Part shown: in pieces, positions 11,477-23,109 of the stretch
Layout of the letters: each line of letters begins with the position of its first letter
Numbering within the stretch: the stretch's first letter is position 1
Made by a program: the position numbers and the translations under genes
Source of the DNA: Floccularia luteovirens
Taxonomy: Eukaryota; Basidiomycota; Agaricomycetes; Agaricales; Squamanitaceae
NCBI GenBank assembly: GCA_009739215.1
Contig: VSJF01000006.1
Location: forward strand, 1-64,000
Direction: 5' to 3'
DNA: 64,000 nt
Notes under the pieces: generated by a model
What the model was told of the DNA's origin: nothing
Databases searched by the model: none
Seen by the model: the letters and a program-made list of their open reading frames with translations, nothing else

Positions 11477-14197
11477 TTACCCGATCTCAGAAACAACCGA
11501 AAATCGTATTTGATCAGAAAGCAGCCTATCTCCAGCACCAAGATGCAAGGTCCCGCCTGCTCTCGCACTCCTATCTAACAAATCATCCCACTTCTCTGCC
11601 TTTTCTTCTTCTGTCAGAACATGTGTTGTCCCCCGTCCGAGCTCTCTGAACTGTATCTTTGACGATGGAGAGGTAACTTCCCCTGCTTCAGACAGTCGAG
11701 AAATCGACCGTCGTCCACGTACTGTTGAACTGCTACTACTCGTCGTCACCATTGATGTTCGACTCACAGGAATCGCATGCGACTCCGTATTCCGGTCTGG
11801 GGACATTACACGTCGTGTATTATTCACGGCAGAGTCCGTTTGAGGTCTTTGCGCACTGCGCGAAGGCCTTGGTGGGGGAAGTGCAGATGCAGGACGAGCG
11901 ACAGTCGGTGAATTTAAAAGAGGATTGGGTGAAGATTGGGTCGAACTCCGTGAAAAGGAGCTTGTAGATGTCTTTCGTTTAGGTGTAAAAGTATTGATAG
12001 CATCTAGAGTGCTAAACGAAGGAATAGTAGGTGATTCTGGTTCAAACTCTTCTTTCGGTCTTAAAGCAAACGGTCGGCGTGGAGGGAAAGGAAGAGATGG
12101 AAATTCTGCAATAGGAGATCTAGCGATCATCCAGTCGGTCTCTGAAGGTGGCTGTAGGTTGTTAGAACTCGTGGAAGTAGAAATTGACATTGAAGCAGTA
12201 GGCTTCTTCGCAGCGGTTGTGGACGCTGCCATGGATACATCGTGTTGAATTTGTATTTTGTACAGCTCACTTGGAGGGATTATATGTTGTGCAAGAGCAG
12301 GCCTTGGCACTGGAGGCACTTCCTCGCCATAAGAGGATGTCGAAGACCGCGTGGACTGAGTGCGATTGAAAAATCGTGAAGATGCAACGTCAGAGGAAAC
12401 AGGAGAAGATGAACGTGTCGTAGTACTGGGTCGTGGATTGTTCACATTAGCTGGTGGTTGGGCGTGTGACGCTGGAGTAGTCGCACCAGCAGAAGTGGTA
12501 CGTGTTAATGGTGCAAGAGAAGCTGGTCCTGACGTTGATCGAACAGGTATTAATCTTGAGAGGACACTACCTCCCTGGGTCGGTGATGTCACATTAGAGT
12601 GATCTTGCGACTGCGATTGGCTGTCAATTGATCTCGTCATGTTGAGCGTCAAATAATCCTTCGGTAGAGCGGGTACAGGTGGTGGTTCTTCTGCATCATG
12701 ATACTTGTCTCTCAGACCACCTGTGCTTATCCTCTTCACAATTTTCCATATCTTATGCCCCGCACCACTTCCAGTAGATCCAGATTCCGTACGACGACTT
12801 TTCACAAGTTTACCGGCCGTAAGTTCACCCTGCGCATCAATAGCACGGCGCTCTTCCGCAGTAAATCTGTCAAGCGACAGCCGGAGATTACGCAAGTTAC
12901 GACCAGGCTTTTCTTGCAGGCTAGGCCGTCCCCTTGAAACACCATGTTCCTCTTCTTCTAGACTCGAGGAATTAGGTGAATTAGTTACGCGCTTCCATTT
13001 CCCGGATACTTTGCGCGTGATTGTGCGGCCAAAACTTGGCGAGCGCTCTTTCTCCCTCTCTTTGCCGGTTGCTGTGACAATACTGGTGAGGCCCATGACT
13101 GAAGAATCCCACTGTGTCGGAATTGTCCACGTATCTTGCGGACTCCCAACGGCAACAACGTGACCAGAAGTACTGCCAAACACAGTATAATACGGAATCC
13201 CGGATGAATCACCTTCACCAGGGAATGGAATAGGCGGCTGTGGCTTTGTGAGGTCTGGGGGACGACCACGGGTGTGTTTATGAGTTTGGTTGGGAGCTAT
13301 CTCAGGTGATCCAAATTCCATGATAGTAGTAGATAGAGGTGAGTCAACAGGAGCACTATGACTGATTGTCCACACTTGTTCCTGTCTCTTGTAAGCTTCA
13401 ACAAGGGCTCCTGCAGGGGTCAGACTCTTTAATTTGGGTTTATCCTTTTCACGGGACAAATCCGAGGCAGGTGAGTGTCCTCGTGAGCTGGCAGGAGAAG
13501 CAGTATGTGACCGCTCGCGTTGCCTTATAGGACGAAGGTGAGTGTCACTATTGTGATTTAAGGGTTTTGGTATGGGTGAAGGGGCAGTGGAAGGCCGGGG
13601 ATTCTGAGTAGGGATTGTAATAGGGAGCCGGCGAGAGTTGGAAGGGGTAGCTGGTTGACGAGGACCTTGTGGTGCCTTTGTTATAGGAGCGCTAGTTTTG
13701 CGGCGGAGAACGTTCCTTTGAGCCGAAGGTCTCATATTCGCACTCGAAGGAGACATAGCGGCTGGAAGTGGAGAGAGTGGCACAGTAGATACATCGTTAT
13801 CAGTGTCATCGTCAGTCTTACTTGGAGATAGCCCAAGAGATGCAATATGCTGGTCGAGCACCTCAAGTTGACCATCAGTGTCCATTCCGGTATCCGTATC
13901 AAGGCCCGTGGCAGAATCAAAACGCTTGCGTTTAGATGGATCTTTGGAACGGCCCTCCGATTCACTACCGCTATAAGGGGGCGCTGGTTTAGACATAAGG
14001 CGTTTCATCATTGCTTGAGGAGAAGTCGAAGATGGGGAATGTGGTGAGGACATGCGAGGCAAAGAACGTGGTAAAGGCGATGAAAGAGGAGAGACAGTAG
14101 GACGACGAGGGGGACGAGGGGATCGAAGAGAGGCAGGGACAACCGGAGACGTCGGCAACGATGGACGACGAGCATTCTGAACGTCAACGTCGTTCAT
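11477..14197 (-). CDS. large disordered Ser/Pro/Thr-rich protein, unknown function
   Basis: A single-exon frame of 906 aa if translation starts at the ATG at 14197 (MNDVDVQNARR); a start at 14266 would add a 23-residue Phe-rich leader encoded by a pyrimidine tract that looks like 5' UTR, so I prefer the inner Met. Most of the chain is low-complexity Ser/Pro/Thr with many SP/TP sites, suggesting phosphorylation. Better-ordered islands are GIPYYTVFGSTSGHVVAVGS and SFGRTITRKVSGKWKRVTNS near the middle, HKIWKIVKRISTGGLRDKYH about residue 490, and the C-terminal THVLTEEEKAEKWDDLLDRS. These repeated basic amphipathic pieces could bind membranes or partners. I do not know the family. The gene lies upstream of, and co-oriented with, the coiled-coil gene ending at 9586. 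Confidence 0.75.
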   Translation of the reverse strand: MNDVDVQNARRPSLPTSPVVPASLRSPRPPRRPTVSPLSSPLPRSLPRMSSPHSPSSTSPQAMMKRLMSKPAPPYSGSESEGRSKDPSKRKRFDSATGLDTDTGMDTDGQLEVLDQHIASLGLSPSKTDDDTDNDVSTVPLSPLPAAMSPSSANMRPSAQRNVLRRKTSAPITKAPQGPRQPATPSNSRRLPITIPTQNPRPSTAPSPIPKPLNHNSDTHLRPIRQRERSHTASPASSRGHSPASDLSREKDKPKLKSLTPAGALVEAYKRQEQVWTISHSAPVDSPLSTTIMEFGSPEIAPNQTHKHTRGRPPDLTKPQPPIPFPGEGDSSGIPYYTVFGSTSGHVVAVGSPQDTWTIPTQWDSSVMGLTSIVTATGKEREKERSPSFGRTITRKVSGKWKRVTNSPNSSSLEEEEHGVSRGRPSLQEKPGRNLRNLRLSLDRFTAEERRAIDAQGELTAGKLVKSRRTESGSTGSGAGHKIWKIVKRISTGGLRDKYHDAEEPPPVPALPKDYLTLNMTRSIDSQSQSQDHSNVTSPTQGGSVLSRLIPVRSTSGPASLAPLTRTTSAGATTPASHAQPPANVNNPRPSTTTRSSSPVSSDVASSRFFNRTQSTRSSTSSYGEEVPPVPRPALAQHIIPPSELYKIQIQHDVSMAASTTAAKKPTASMSISTSTSSNNLQPPSETDWMIARSPIAEFPSLPFPPRRPFALRPKEEFEPESPTIPSFSTLDAINTFTPKRKTSTSSFSRSSTQSSPNPLLNSPTVARPASALPPPRPSRSAQRPQTDSAVNNTRRVMSPDRNTESHAIPVSRTSMVTTSSSSSTVRGRRSISRLSEAGEVTSPSSKIQFRELGRGTTHVLTEEEKAEKWDDLLDRSARAGGTLHLGAGDRLLSDQIRFSVVSEIG

Positions 14198-15935
14198 CAC
14201 GACGAAGAAATAAGAAAAGAAAAGAAACAGAAAATCGAAGAAAAAAAAAAAGTTATGTGGCAACAACGATTTCTATTTTTACTCGAGTTACCACTCACGT
14301 GGAGCCTGGTTTCCACTTCAGACGGGTAATTCGACCCGAGTACCGAACCGTTGGTCCTATCATCAATCATTCAAGTCAACCCGGCGGCGATGTAAGTAGC
14401 CACTCTTACAGTATAGATTTCCTGAACGTACTGTTGTAAGTCAACCCATCTTATTACTTTCGCTGTGTTTAGTTCAATTCTATCTTCATACATCACCAAG
14501 GAAATAGTACGAGAGAACTACCAGCCGGAACGTTGATACTTCCGACAACTAAGATCAGACGTTACGACATAAATAGTATCTCGATAAACCTGGGGTCAAT
14601 GAATTGGGAATTGAATATAGCGTGCTCTTTTTTCTGACAACAAGACTTTGAATTCACTCGTACTTACTACATCCTCTGTGTACCACCCCCTTCAAAGCCC
14701 AGAGGGTATATCCCTTACCGACGGACCCCCCATATCATCGGTTACAACATTCCGTAGTGTGCATAACTATACCCAGCTAAAACTGGAATAACATGGGACT
14801 TCATTTACGTACTTACCTCATAATAAGTTGATTTCCACTTAATTAACGTGCGCAAACCAAGTCTCGATACCCACAGGACCAACATACGAAAACATAAGCT
14901 ACAGTCAGAAAATAATCCAGAGCGTCGATACAGAATCATGAATTTGTATGGGTATTTGATGACGTTATTTTTGAACAATTGTAGAGAAAACAGGAAAACA
15001 AGTGCATATTGGTCAAGTCAATTTCGGGAAGTACATATGTACTCGTACTGTATGGGTAACATAAGGTAGATAGTGATGTGTTCAAACTATATCAGATCAT
15101 TGTCAACGAAGTGTTGAGTACATGCCACATTCACCGGTGCACTTTTACTACCCAAGGCAATGTGGTCAACCTCCGGAACCCGAGCCTGGCGTGAATCTAC
15201 ACCTGGCAACGACAATTAAAATCTCAGCAATGCAAATGGTCAAATGTGACATTACTTTTGCCTTCTTCCACAATAATGATTACTCTAGAATATATCTCGT
15301 GTCCAGTTTTATGTTACATTTAAACTAATGGATAGTTACACTGCTCTTTGGAAGTTTCGAACGACCGTAAGGTTTAGTTTCTAGCAGCCTTCGAGTGTTC
15401 TAGGGAGAACTTTCCTGGACAACAAGAAAACCCAGATCCTAGGGTCCAGTTGCATCTTATAATCCCACCAACATTACGTATCAATGTAGTAACAGCGGGC
15501 GACATGGAGCGCCAACATGGATTATCTTGTCTCAGCGCTGGTCTTGCTTGCGCTCCACCAATAACCATACCAAACGGGAGTGACTCGCATGGAAATAGGG
15601 ATACACCAAAGACTTTGACCTATAGAAAAACTAAAGGTTATTGTAATCAATGATTAGACGAGCGCAAAATATGGCAATTGATGATGTGTTCGCTTTTAAA
15701 ATAATGTTGGTACTATGCATTGCATTTGTTCTGTCAGATCTGTGAAGGATGCAGTAACCACAACGATAACAAAAACTCATGACTTGGCTTGGAAACTCGT
15801 TTTCTCATGTTCTGCCTTGCCATGTAGTTATCGTAGGGCAACATAAGACTGGTAATTGTTCTGGTCTGGTCGCATTATGTTGGAGTTAATAATGCGTTAA
15901 AATCCACCTATTTTCAGTTGAATGTCTTAGAAAGA
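14198..15935. other. intergenic, no gene recognised
   Basis: AT-rich DNA upstream of the disordered-protein gene. Short frames (up to about 92 aa) lack recognisable motifs and conserved splice structure. No repeat or RNA gene was identified. Confidence 0.55.
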
Positions 15936-16421
15936 CTAACCTGATGTTGTAATCGGATAGATTGGTGGAGAAGATGTAACCATCCCTGCGTCGCCGAGCT
16001 GTTCATCATTTGTAACAAATTGTAACAGCCGATTAAACCATACATCTCGGGGCCTAGTAAAACCAGTATCAATGCAGTTCGTTGACTGTTCTTTCTTACT
16101 AGGCCTATCAATAGTGAGGAATGAAATGTGCACCAAGATATAGAAGTCTGATATCACAGAACTAAAAAGGTAGCAGGAAGCTGTGAGGAAGAAAAGAGCT
16201 GTAGTAAGCAGGGAGTAGGTCCTAGGATGTTTGGGAACGAAGCCGGCTGTGACCAGCTCTGGGGAAATATCCTGTGAATGGATAGAAACTTTCGAAATTG
16301 GTTGAGGAATCGGCATCAACAGGTACATATCGTGAACCCGAGGCTTGGCATACATACGAATTGAAGAGACGAATGGGGGAGTGGCCATGCCTTTGCTGTC
16401 AATGATGGTTCGCATATGCAT
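15936..16421 (-). CDS. possible small membrane protein or truncated gene
   Basis: A 161-aa open frame with one strong hydrophobic stretch (LLTTALFFLTASCYLFSSVI, about residues 70-90) followed by a second hydrophobic patch. The arrangement (soluble head, hairpin of hydrophobic residues, then a loop with WFNRL) resembles fragments of multi-pass membrane proteins abundant in agaricomycetes. A GT donor at the 3' end (ATCAG|GTTAGT) suggests a following exon, but the next stretch on the minus strand contains stops, so the gene may be truncated or decayed. I cannot assign a function. Confidence 0.35.
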   Translation of the reverse strand: MHMRTIIDSKGMATPPFVSSIRMYAKPRVHDMYLLMPIPQPISKVSIHSQDISPELVTAGFVPKHPRTYSLLTTALFFLTASCYLFSSVISDFYILVHISFLTIDRPSKKEQSTNCIDTGFTRPRDVWFNRLLQFVTNDEQLGDAGMVTSSPPIYPITTSG

Positions 16422-16953
16422 CGGTGAAATACTTGCCTAGGTCTTATTGTAATGCATCAAATGGCATACAAAGGCAACTAGATAAAAATCACTGTCACTA
16501 AGGAAGATTTTTGGGGTTTGATACGAGTGTATTTGCTTTTTACTTTTGGCATTTGAGTACTAGTTTCTGAATGAACACCAAGGTTCAGTGGATTGATAGA
16601 ATAGTGACAGTATTTGATGATATAACATCGTGTAAGGACAGGACTAACGAAAAAAAAAAGGATCCCATACGATGTCATCCCGAACCAACTTTCAAACACC
16701 AATATATGCTGATTGACAATTCGAGTGGTTCTGTTGGATGTTTTGATCACTCATCGCTCCGTTACTCTGTGGGTTATAAGAAGAACTGCAGAGTGCAACA
16801 CGGTTGCTGCATCGATGATACGTTTTAAGGGAGAAAATGAAAATTTGAATTTCGTTAAATTCACTGGGAGCACGGTCACGTGAATATTTGGGTAAACTTG
16901 TTTTTGTGATTCTTTAATACTCTGACATTCGCAATGAAACAAGTCGACAGAAA

Positions 16954-19151
16954 ATGAGGTTGTTGACTTGGAATATCGTATGTGATACAACATTTCAGCA
17001 CATACGTTCTAATATCAAACGTTTCATAGAATGGCGTTCGAACTCTTCCTCATTATCATCCGTTAGTAATGCTCAATTTTCACAATTGAAACCGCGGCTC
17101 ACATTCAATAGCTGGAATACTTTCAAGACACACGATGACATTCTGAATAATCTCGAAGCGGATATAATTTGTTTTCAAGGTATAACGATATCCAGACTCT
17201 CTATCCAGCTGATAAATCTGTATTTTCATGTTCTCCCAAGAATAGAAATGAAGTCTTCCAGGCCAACTTTATCTAAATCCGTCGCATTACCACCCTCATA
17301 TCACTCATTTTTCTCCTTTCCTGCACGCAAGTCCGGCTATTCAGGTGTGGCAACGTACGCGCGAATCGATACAGTTTCTCCACTCAAAGCCGAGGAAGGG
17401 CTTACTGGGCTTGTGCAGCCCAAGTCACCATTCAAACCAGAAGAGCGAATATCTCGTGAAAGTGTATATCCTTCGGAAGGCGACAAACATGGTGAGGAAA
17501 CAGACTACAGAGAGCTTGACAGTGAGGGGCGCGCAGTAGTGGTTGACTTTGGGATGTTTGTTCTCATCAATGTCTATTGTCCGAACGATGGTGTAGGGAC
17601 AGAGGAGCGAGACAGGTTCAAAATGGCATACCACAAGCTATTAGAATCGCGTGTCCGGGGCTTAGTGGAACAAGAAGGAAGGGAGGTCATCGTAGTTGGT
17701 GACCTCAATGCTTGCGCGGCAGTTATCGACCACTGTGAAGGACCGATTATCGTTTCTCGCGGTCAAGCACAGGGGATGCAAGGCGATGATCCGTTTTATG
17801 AAGCTGAGTACCGGAGGTGGATCCGTGACTGGTTGGTTTCTCCAGAAGGGGCGGGTGGTTATATGCTCGATGTAACAAGACATTTTTGGCCGGAACGCAA
17901 AGGGATGTATACATGTACGTGTTTATTACTACCTCATCTAAGAATATGAAGATAACGATATCGCAAGGTTGGAATACAAAGATTTCTGCTAGGGAGTCAA
18001 ATTATGGAACACGTATTGACTACATCCTTGTCACAAAGGGGCTACTACCATGGGTGAAGTTCTCCGATACTCAACCTCATATCAAAGGCAGTGACCATTG
18101 TCCCGTTTTTGTGGATTTTCACGACGAGATTGTGACTGAGACAGGAGAAACCTTGCAGTTAAGCGACTTCATTTTCAAAGCCAGCAATGGCGAGAGAGAA
18201 CCACCAAGGCTCGCAGCTAAGTTCTGGGAAGAGCACTCAGGAAAACAGATTTCGCTTGATGAATTTTTTGGGAAAAAAACTAGCCAATCATGTTTATTGG
18301 ATGTCGACCAGGCAACAGATAAGCCGATCATGGACGTAGAAACAAAAGAATTGCATCCAACAACTATTCTTCAGACAACACCAGATATATGCGATCCACA
18401 ACTGTTACCGTCGCCGCCCGTAGGATCCCAGTTATCAAAAGTCAATTCAAAATCGGAAATTATATCCCAGTCTCAATCAGTAAAACGCAAACTCACTATC
18501 GATAGCTTAAGCTCTATATCCATCGCAAAGAAACAAAAGCAGAAGAATACAGCGGCAAAATCTGGGCAAGCCAAACTTTCAAATTACTTTGGCAAGCCTA
18601 GCGCTACACGTGAAGCCGGTCTATCTCATCCCTCGACTTCATCGAGTAATTCTACCAACCCGAACGATGGCACGCCGAAAACCCTTGTGTCGAATGAAGG
18701 CCTAGATATTACTAACGGCGATGATGATTCGGATTTGCAACTTGCCATCTTACTTTCTCAAGAATCTGCTCCGTCATCCTCTCAGTCACGGTTCCCCTCA
18801 ACAGGAAACATCAAACCTGAAGGAAGCAAACAAGCGTGGAGTACTCTTCTCGCTCCGATTCAACCTCCACTGTGTAGAGTCCATCAGGCACCTACGAGAG
18901 AACTTACAGTGAATAAACCTGGACCAAATAAAGGCAAGAGGTTCTTTATTTGTTCCCGGTAAGTTGATCACACACATTAGCGTATTCTTTCCTGCCTTTC
19001 TGAATCTACCCTCAGGCCTGTAGGTCCTGGATACGACAAAGGGAAGGCAGAGCGTCTGAGAGAAGAAGTTGACCCTCAGTGGAGATGTGACTTCTTCAAG
19101 TGGTCCAGTGATGTTCGAAAGGAAATGGGAAGGAAGGGTGATACGGGTTGA
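16954..19151 (+). CDS. APN2: AP endonuclease 2 (class II, ExoIII-like), with zf-GRF tail
   Basis: Base-excision repair nuclease that cleaves abasic sites and clears blocked 3' ends; nuclear. Six exons: 16954-16977, 17030-17061, 17112-17179, 17246-17914, 17968-18958, 19016-19151, giving 639 aa. Splicing restores the EEP core exactly: TWNINGVRTLP-like start (N9), WNTFKTHDDILNNLEADIIC with E42 of CFQEMK, VVGDLNAC, YGTRIDYIL and the DNase-type SDHCPVF. The C-terminal zf-GRF domain begins at CRVHQAP (C567) and continues through GPNKGKRFFICSR, split by the last intron, to RCDFFKW. Two PCNA-interacting-peptide-like motifs lie in the linker: QISLDEFF at Q358 and QAKLSNYF at Q465. The first two introns sit in the first 20 codons, so a plain frame search gives a wrong N-terminus. 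The BUD20-like gene follows 237 bp downstream. Confidence 0.96.
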
Positions 19152-19388
19152 TTATGTCCTCGCATCGGTGGAATCCTTTCTAGACATCTTCGTCGCGTTT
19201 GATGGAGTAGTATACTAGTACTACATGGGATGGCATGTGTGGCTACAAACTAGTTTATAAATTGCCGTAATATATCCCACCGCACTGCCTAACTTACCAG
19301 AACTGGGAATAAAATATGCTGACGTAATCAAACTGTTTTTCCTGCCAGCTAACTTGACGCTTAGATTAACAAAAAAAAATTGCATCTC

Positions 19389-19930
19389 ATGGGTCGTCTA
19401 CGTAGATCCCGTGTGCATAATGCACGAAGAGATGTTCATAGGGCATCCAGGACCAGGGTGAGTGAATAAGTCTTGGAAAAACTTATGATATGAATTCCAC
19501 TGCAGGTCCGAACCAGGGATTTGGATCAGATACAACTCATCGACTTGGTTCCAAAGGTTCGACTGTTTCCTCGTTGTTTTACTCTTTGGCAAAAACTCAC
19601 AGCCGACTCAGCATAGAGCTGCACTCGAAGCGCAAGCTATAGATTTCGAGAAACCAGGATTAGCGCAACATTATTGTGTAGAGTGTGCAAAGTCAGTATT
19701 TATGGTTAAATTTTGTTTCGTGATACTCAACTCTCTTGTTACTATCAAGATACTACGAGACGGATGCAGCTTTGAATTCGCATTGGCGAAGTAAAGTGCA
19801 TAAGAGACGGTGTAAGCAACTTAAAGAACCTGCGTATACGATTGAAGAGGCGGAGATGGCAGCTGGATTGGGGCGAGAAGGGAAGAGGCCGTCTCCCACA
19901 AACTCAACTGAAGCTGATGTGGTGTTATGA
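19389..19930 (+). CDS. BUD20: BUD20/ZNF593-type C2H2 zinc finger protein
   Basis: A shuttling factor of pre-60S ribosome assembly and export in yeast and animals; nucleus and nucleolus. Four exons (19389-19457, 19506-19556, 19603-19691, 19750-19930) give 129 aa, the usual family length. The basic N-terminus MGRLRRSRVHNARRDVHRAS is the family's nuclear-targeting and rRNA-binding signature. The single U1-like finger is split by the last intron and reads HYCVECAK then YYETDAALNSHWRSKVHKRR, that is C-x2-C-x12-H-x5-H. It is followed by the usual YTIEEAEMAAGLG stretch. All three introns are GT-AG. Identification rests on near-continuous agreement with the family along the whole chain. Confidence 0.95.
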
Positions 19931-20524
19931 AATTATTGCTGTGGGTACCATATAGTTTCTATTCTCCCCCATCTTCAAAATTTTCATCTCCTGCATGGCC
20001 GATTTGTTGTCATTGTAAAATTTGCGTATCATCAATGACTACTATATACTAGGTCCGCAGACAATTCAACCTCATGTGAATGACCTTTGATATTACGACA
20101 GATATTCATTTCGCACCTAACCTGATGATATTCCATCTCAATCGGAATGTAGCAACCTGTCCTTGTGCCTTTTCTGATTGACATACTTTACGAAATTGGA
20201 GGATGCCCGCTGCCTGCTGACCTATAATAAAATGTAAGGATTGGGAATGCGTGCACGCCGGGATTTTTAGTCGCCCTAGGTCAATTAAAACCGTCTACAT
20301 TGTCACAGCGCGCCAACAAGGGCTCCATCCCATCATATTGACAGGATATACATCAATTCAACATCCCTGGTGTGACGTTTGAATATGTTCTATTTTTACC
20401 TGACATCAGTAATGTTGAACGGGATACTAGCTATGATACCGTAGACAAATCGTGGAAGTTGTGTGCGTGCTATCCGTTTAGTTTGTTGACCCAGCGTTTG
20501 TCAACACGTTTCATTGCAGAATCG

Positions 20525-20530
20525 TATAAG
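20525..20530 (+). promoter_or_regulatory. TATA-like box of secreted gene 1
   Basis: TATAAG, 43 bp before the ATG at 20568. Confidence 0.45.
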
Positions 20531-20567
20531 TAGGATAGGGCTGCAAGGTTTAGTCTGCACATTCAAA

Positions 20568-21028
20568 ATGCAACTCAAGTTATTCCTTTCACCTGCTGTA
20601 TTATTTGTTCTCTTTGGACTGGCGGCTGCCGCTCCTAACCCTCAAGGTACCCTAGACCCAGCCGGTTCACTCCATTGTACGCCTTATGTCCTATTGTTCG
20701 GCTAGATAGTTTTATTCACCTCTCTTATACAGGCACTGTTGAGAATGTAAGTACTGCTACGTATACTTGAAATCCCCTGTTGACCATTTTTTGGAATGAA
20801 TCCCGGAAATAAACAGCCATGTAAGTATTTCGTTTTAGTCATCGGTTCGCTTGAACTCACCCGTCTCATTACCCAGGTCCATATGGATACAGGTGTTGCG
20901 GTCCTTTCCAACAGTCCGTGGGGGGGACGTAAGTCATTTTATCACGCTTTTTGAAGTCACCAAGTGGCTCATTATTATGATGTTTATCAAGTTGCTTCCT
21001 CGGGGAAACTGGCATTTGCCCCCTTTGA
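20568..21028 (+). CDS. small secreted Cys-rich protein 1 (micro-exon family)
   Basis: Secreted peptide of 61 aa from five exons: 20568-20646, 20733-20746, 20817-20820, 20877-20928, 20992-21028. Residues 1-21 (MQLKLFLSPAVLFVLFGLAA) are a classic signal peptide ending AAA before PNPQG. Exon 3 is only 4 nt (CCAT); it encodes Pro and the first base of a Cys codon completed by exon 4 (T|GT). Exon 4 carries the family core PYGYRCCG. Exon 5 supplies CFLGETGICPL and the stop. The acceptor of exon 5 is AAG. This member lacks the first framework Cys (Gly at that place). Function is unknown; the family pattern is described under findings. The exon model, rather than the raw frame, is supported by the same layout in eight paralogues in this window. 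Confidence 0.8.
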
Positions 21029-21638
21029 ATAATGCTTAAGAACGAGCGTGTTTATGCAGAATGATGCGGACCAATCTGCCGGTGATGCTTGATTCATTGG
21101 TGGATTGAAAGTACATATAGTGCAACTTGTTAACATATATGGTGTGAATCATATGAATCGCAACCAGTGAACTATGTATATGTGATCATTGTCAATACAA
21201 CGCCTGTGAAATGATGAATACGTGACATGCTCCATTAACAACATCATCTTATATGTTGGGTTATCGGCGGCGGGTTAACGCAAGGTTGTCTCTGCCGTAT
21301 GTTTATATGTATCTGAAACCTGAAAATTTATAGTACCAGTAGGTATGGGTACCCATTGGGGTTCCCGTCCTGCCGCCGCTCGAAATAGACAAGCGCAACT
21401 CCTTGTGTATAGTGACCTGATCCTTTCATACAAACTTGACACAAAATGTCTGCCCGCCCATCCCCGGGTCATCCAAGTCACGGGAAGACGGAGTCCGATG
21501 CTCCATGCTGGGATGGGAACAGATGTCCACTATTCAAGTCGTATGGGCCGTATGGGCCCACACGGTGGCCTTCTCTACTCACGACCGTGCAATAGTTAAA
21601 ACAAAAATCCTTGCCAAGAAAATCGTCTTCTACTTACA

Positions 21639-21644
21639 TATAAG
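21639..21644 (+). promoter_or_regulatory. TATA-like box of secreted gene 2
   Basis: TATAAG, 54 bp before the ATG at 21693. Confidence 0.4.
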
Positions 21645-21692
21645 AAGTAGCGAGTATTCCTTTGAAGAGTAAAACAAACCAATCTCCTTGAC

Positions 21693-22119
21693 ATGTTCAA
21701 CAAAGTATTCTTCGCACTTGCTAGTATCGTTCTCGTCGCCACCCATGCTTATGGGGCGGCCCTTCCAGATCCTCAAACAACTTCTATAACTTGTACGTGT
21801 ATACCAATTTGGTGTAAACTTTGTCAATATTGAAAGTATACTCTGTTTTGTAGGTACCTCTGACAAAGTGAGTATTCCTCTTCAAAATGAGAGATAGCTG
21901 TACTTACTATATTGTCTCGATAGGATTGTGGGGTTCTATTCCTTCCATAAAGACCAATCGCATTGATCTATTAAATATTATACTAGGTCCTGAAGGTTAC
22001 GTTTGTTGCGGATTTGCGCCAGAAATTCATCAGGAGTAAGTGCTCCTCCAGATCATGGTTTGGTTTCAGTGGCGCTAAATCAGATGTCAAGCTGTGTGCC
22101 GCTTGGTACTGTGTGCTAA
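21693..22119 (+). CDS. small secreted Cys-rich protein 2 (micro-exon family)
   Basis: 64-aa secreted peptide; exons 21693-21792, 21854-21867, 21924-21927, 21987-22035, 22092-22119. The signal peptide is MFNKVFFALASIVLVATHAY, followed by a GAALPDPQ leader. The micro-exon is GATT (Asp plus the first base of Cys). Cys spacing is C-x5-C-x5-CC-x9-C-x6-C-stop, with the core DCPEGYVCCG and the tail CVPLGTVC. The donor after the micro-exon is GTGGGG, weaker than in its relatives, and the exon 5 acceptor is AAG. The spliced tail has the same length and spacing as protein 3, which supports the chosen acceptor over the nearby CAG. Function unknown. Confidence 0.78.
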
Positions 22120-23109
22120 AGTGCAGCGATGGCTGAGTCAATATGGTCAATATGGGTAGCACAGATATGGATATCATAATCCTACTGCTGCCTTTATTTA
22201 CGTATATTTACCAAAGACTTCTACGTAAACAATTTTCATTTTGCTGAACAAACTGTCCTTCAGTAAACGTATACGTCTATACGACCTACAGCTGCTACGA
22301 AATTATACAACCAAAATCCAAAGACGTCCATGCAAAGATTCTTACCTCCCCAGCCAAAAATATCCACCACAAGTCATAGACCCTCCAAGGTGTGCTGGAA
22401 AGAGCAGCTGAGTAGCCTACAACGAAGTAGTGCACTGGGCATACCACTACTGCCACCAGTTTTGGTATAGACTGATGGAGATTGAAACTCCAAGTGACCT
22501 GCGAGAATGTTATTTAATATAAATAGCACACTTACAACCAGAAAAATAATATTAGTGGGTGTAGCATGCATGGCCGATGGTATGGGTTTCTGTATACTGT
22601 TTTTTTTCTTCCCTAATTTCCTGTGGAATTGGTAAGAGTTTGTGTGAGCTTGGGGCTGTTAACACTTCATTTGATATACTAGCGTCAGCGAAGTTTCAAG
22701 CTTCGATGTCAAGCTAGTAAAAGTAAAACTCACTGTGCCCCCTCCTCGGGAAACATTCGAAACGAGAACGACGGAGAGTGAGATAAAAGGTTGTAGATTC
22801 AGAGGTTTGCTCGTGCCGAGTGCCTGCACTTGGGGTTATTCCACTGAATAGGATGAAAAGACTCGTTGTTCCTGGTGCAGGTTCAATACATGGGTGGAGT
22901 GGGGTTGACTTGGACAGAAGACAGCTTGACATGAATTAAATGAGGGGTTTGGCAGTCGGAATGACCACCTGATCCCTTATATGTATGTGTCCGTGTGTAT
23001 GCGCTTGGAATCCATGGAATGTTCTTTAATTACAACATTGTTTTACGGCAAGCAAGAGATTGATAAAAGGTTGGATGGTAGAATCGTCAATAAGCAAAAG
23101 TTGTTCGAT
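22120..23109. other. intergenic between secreted genes 2 and 3
   Basis: About 1 kb of AT-rich DNA with no supported gene. Minus-strand frames of 65-72 aa lack motifs. A GATAAAA TATA-like box lies at 23062-23068, 48 bp before the next ATG. Confidence 0.55.

Noticed and set aside
12360..14047. Plus-strand open frames across 11.7-14.1 kb
   Set aside because: They are shadows of the 906-aa minus-strand frame; their composition mirrors the Ser/Pro codons of the real gene.
15122..15653. Short frames at 15.1-15.7 kb as small genes
   Set aside because: No signal peptide, motif or splice pattern; composition is that of intergenic DNA.
22092..22177. Alternative last exon of secreted gene 2 from the CAG acceptor at about 22083
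   Set aside because: It gives a longer tail without the C-x6-C-stop spacing seen in the closest paralogue; the AAG acceptor fits the family.
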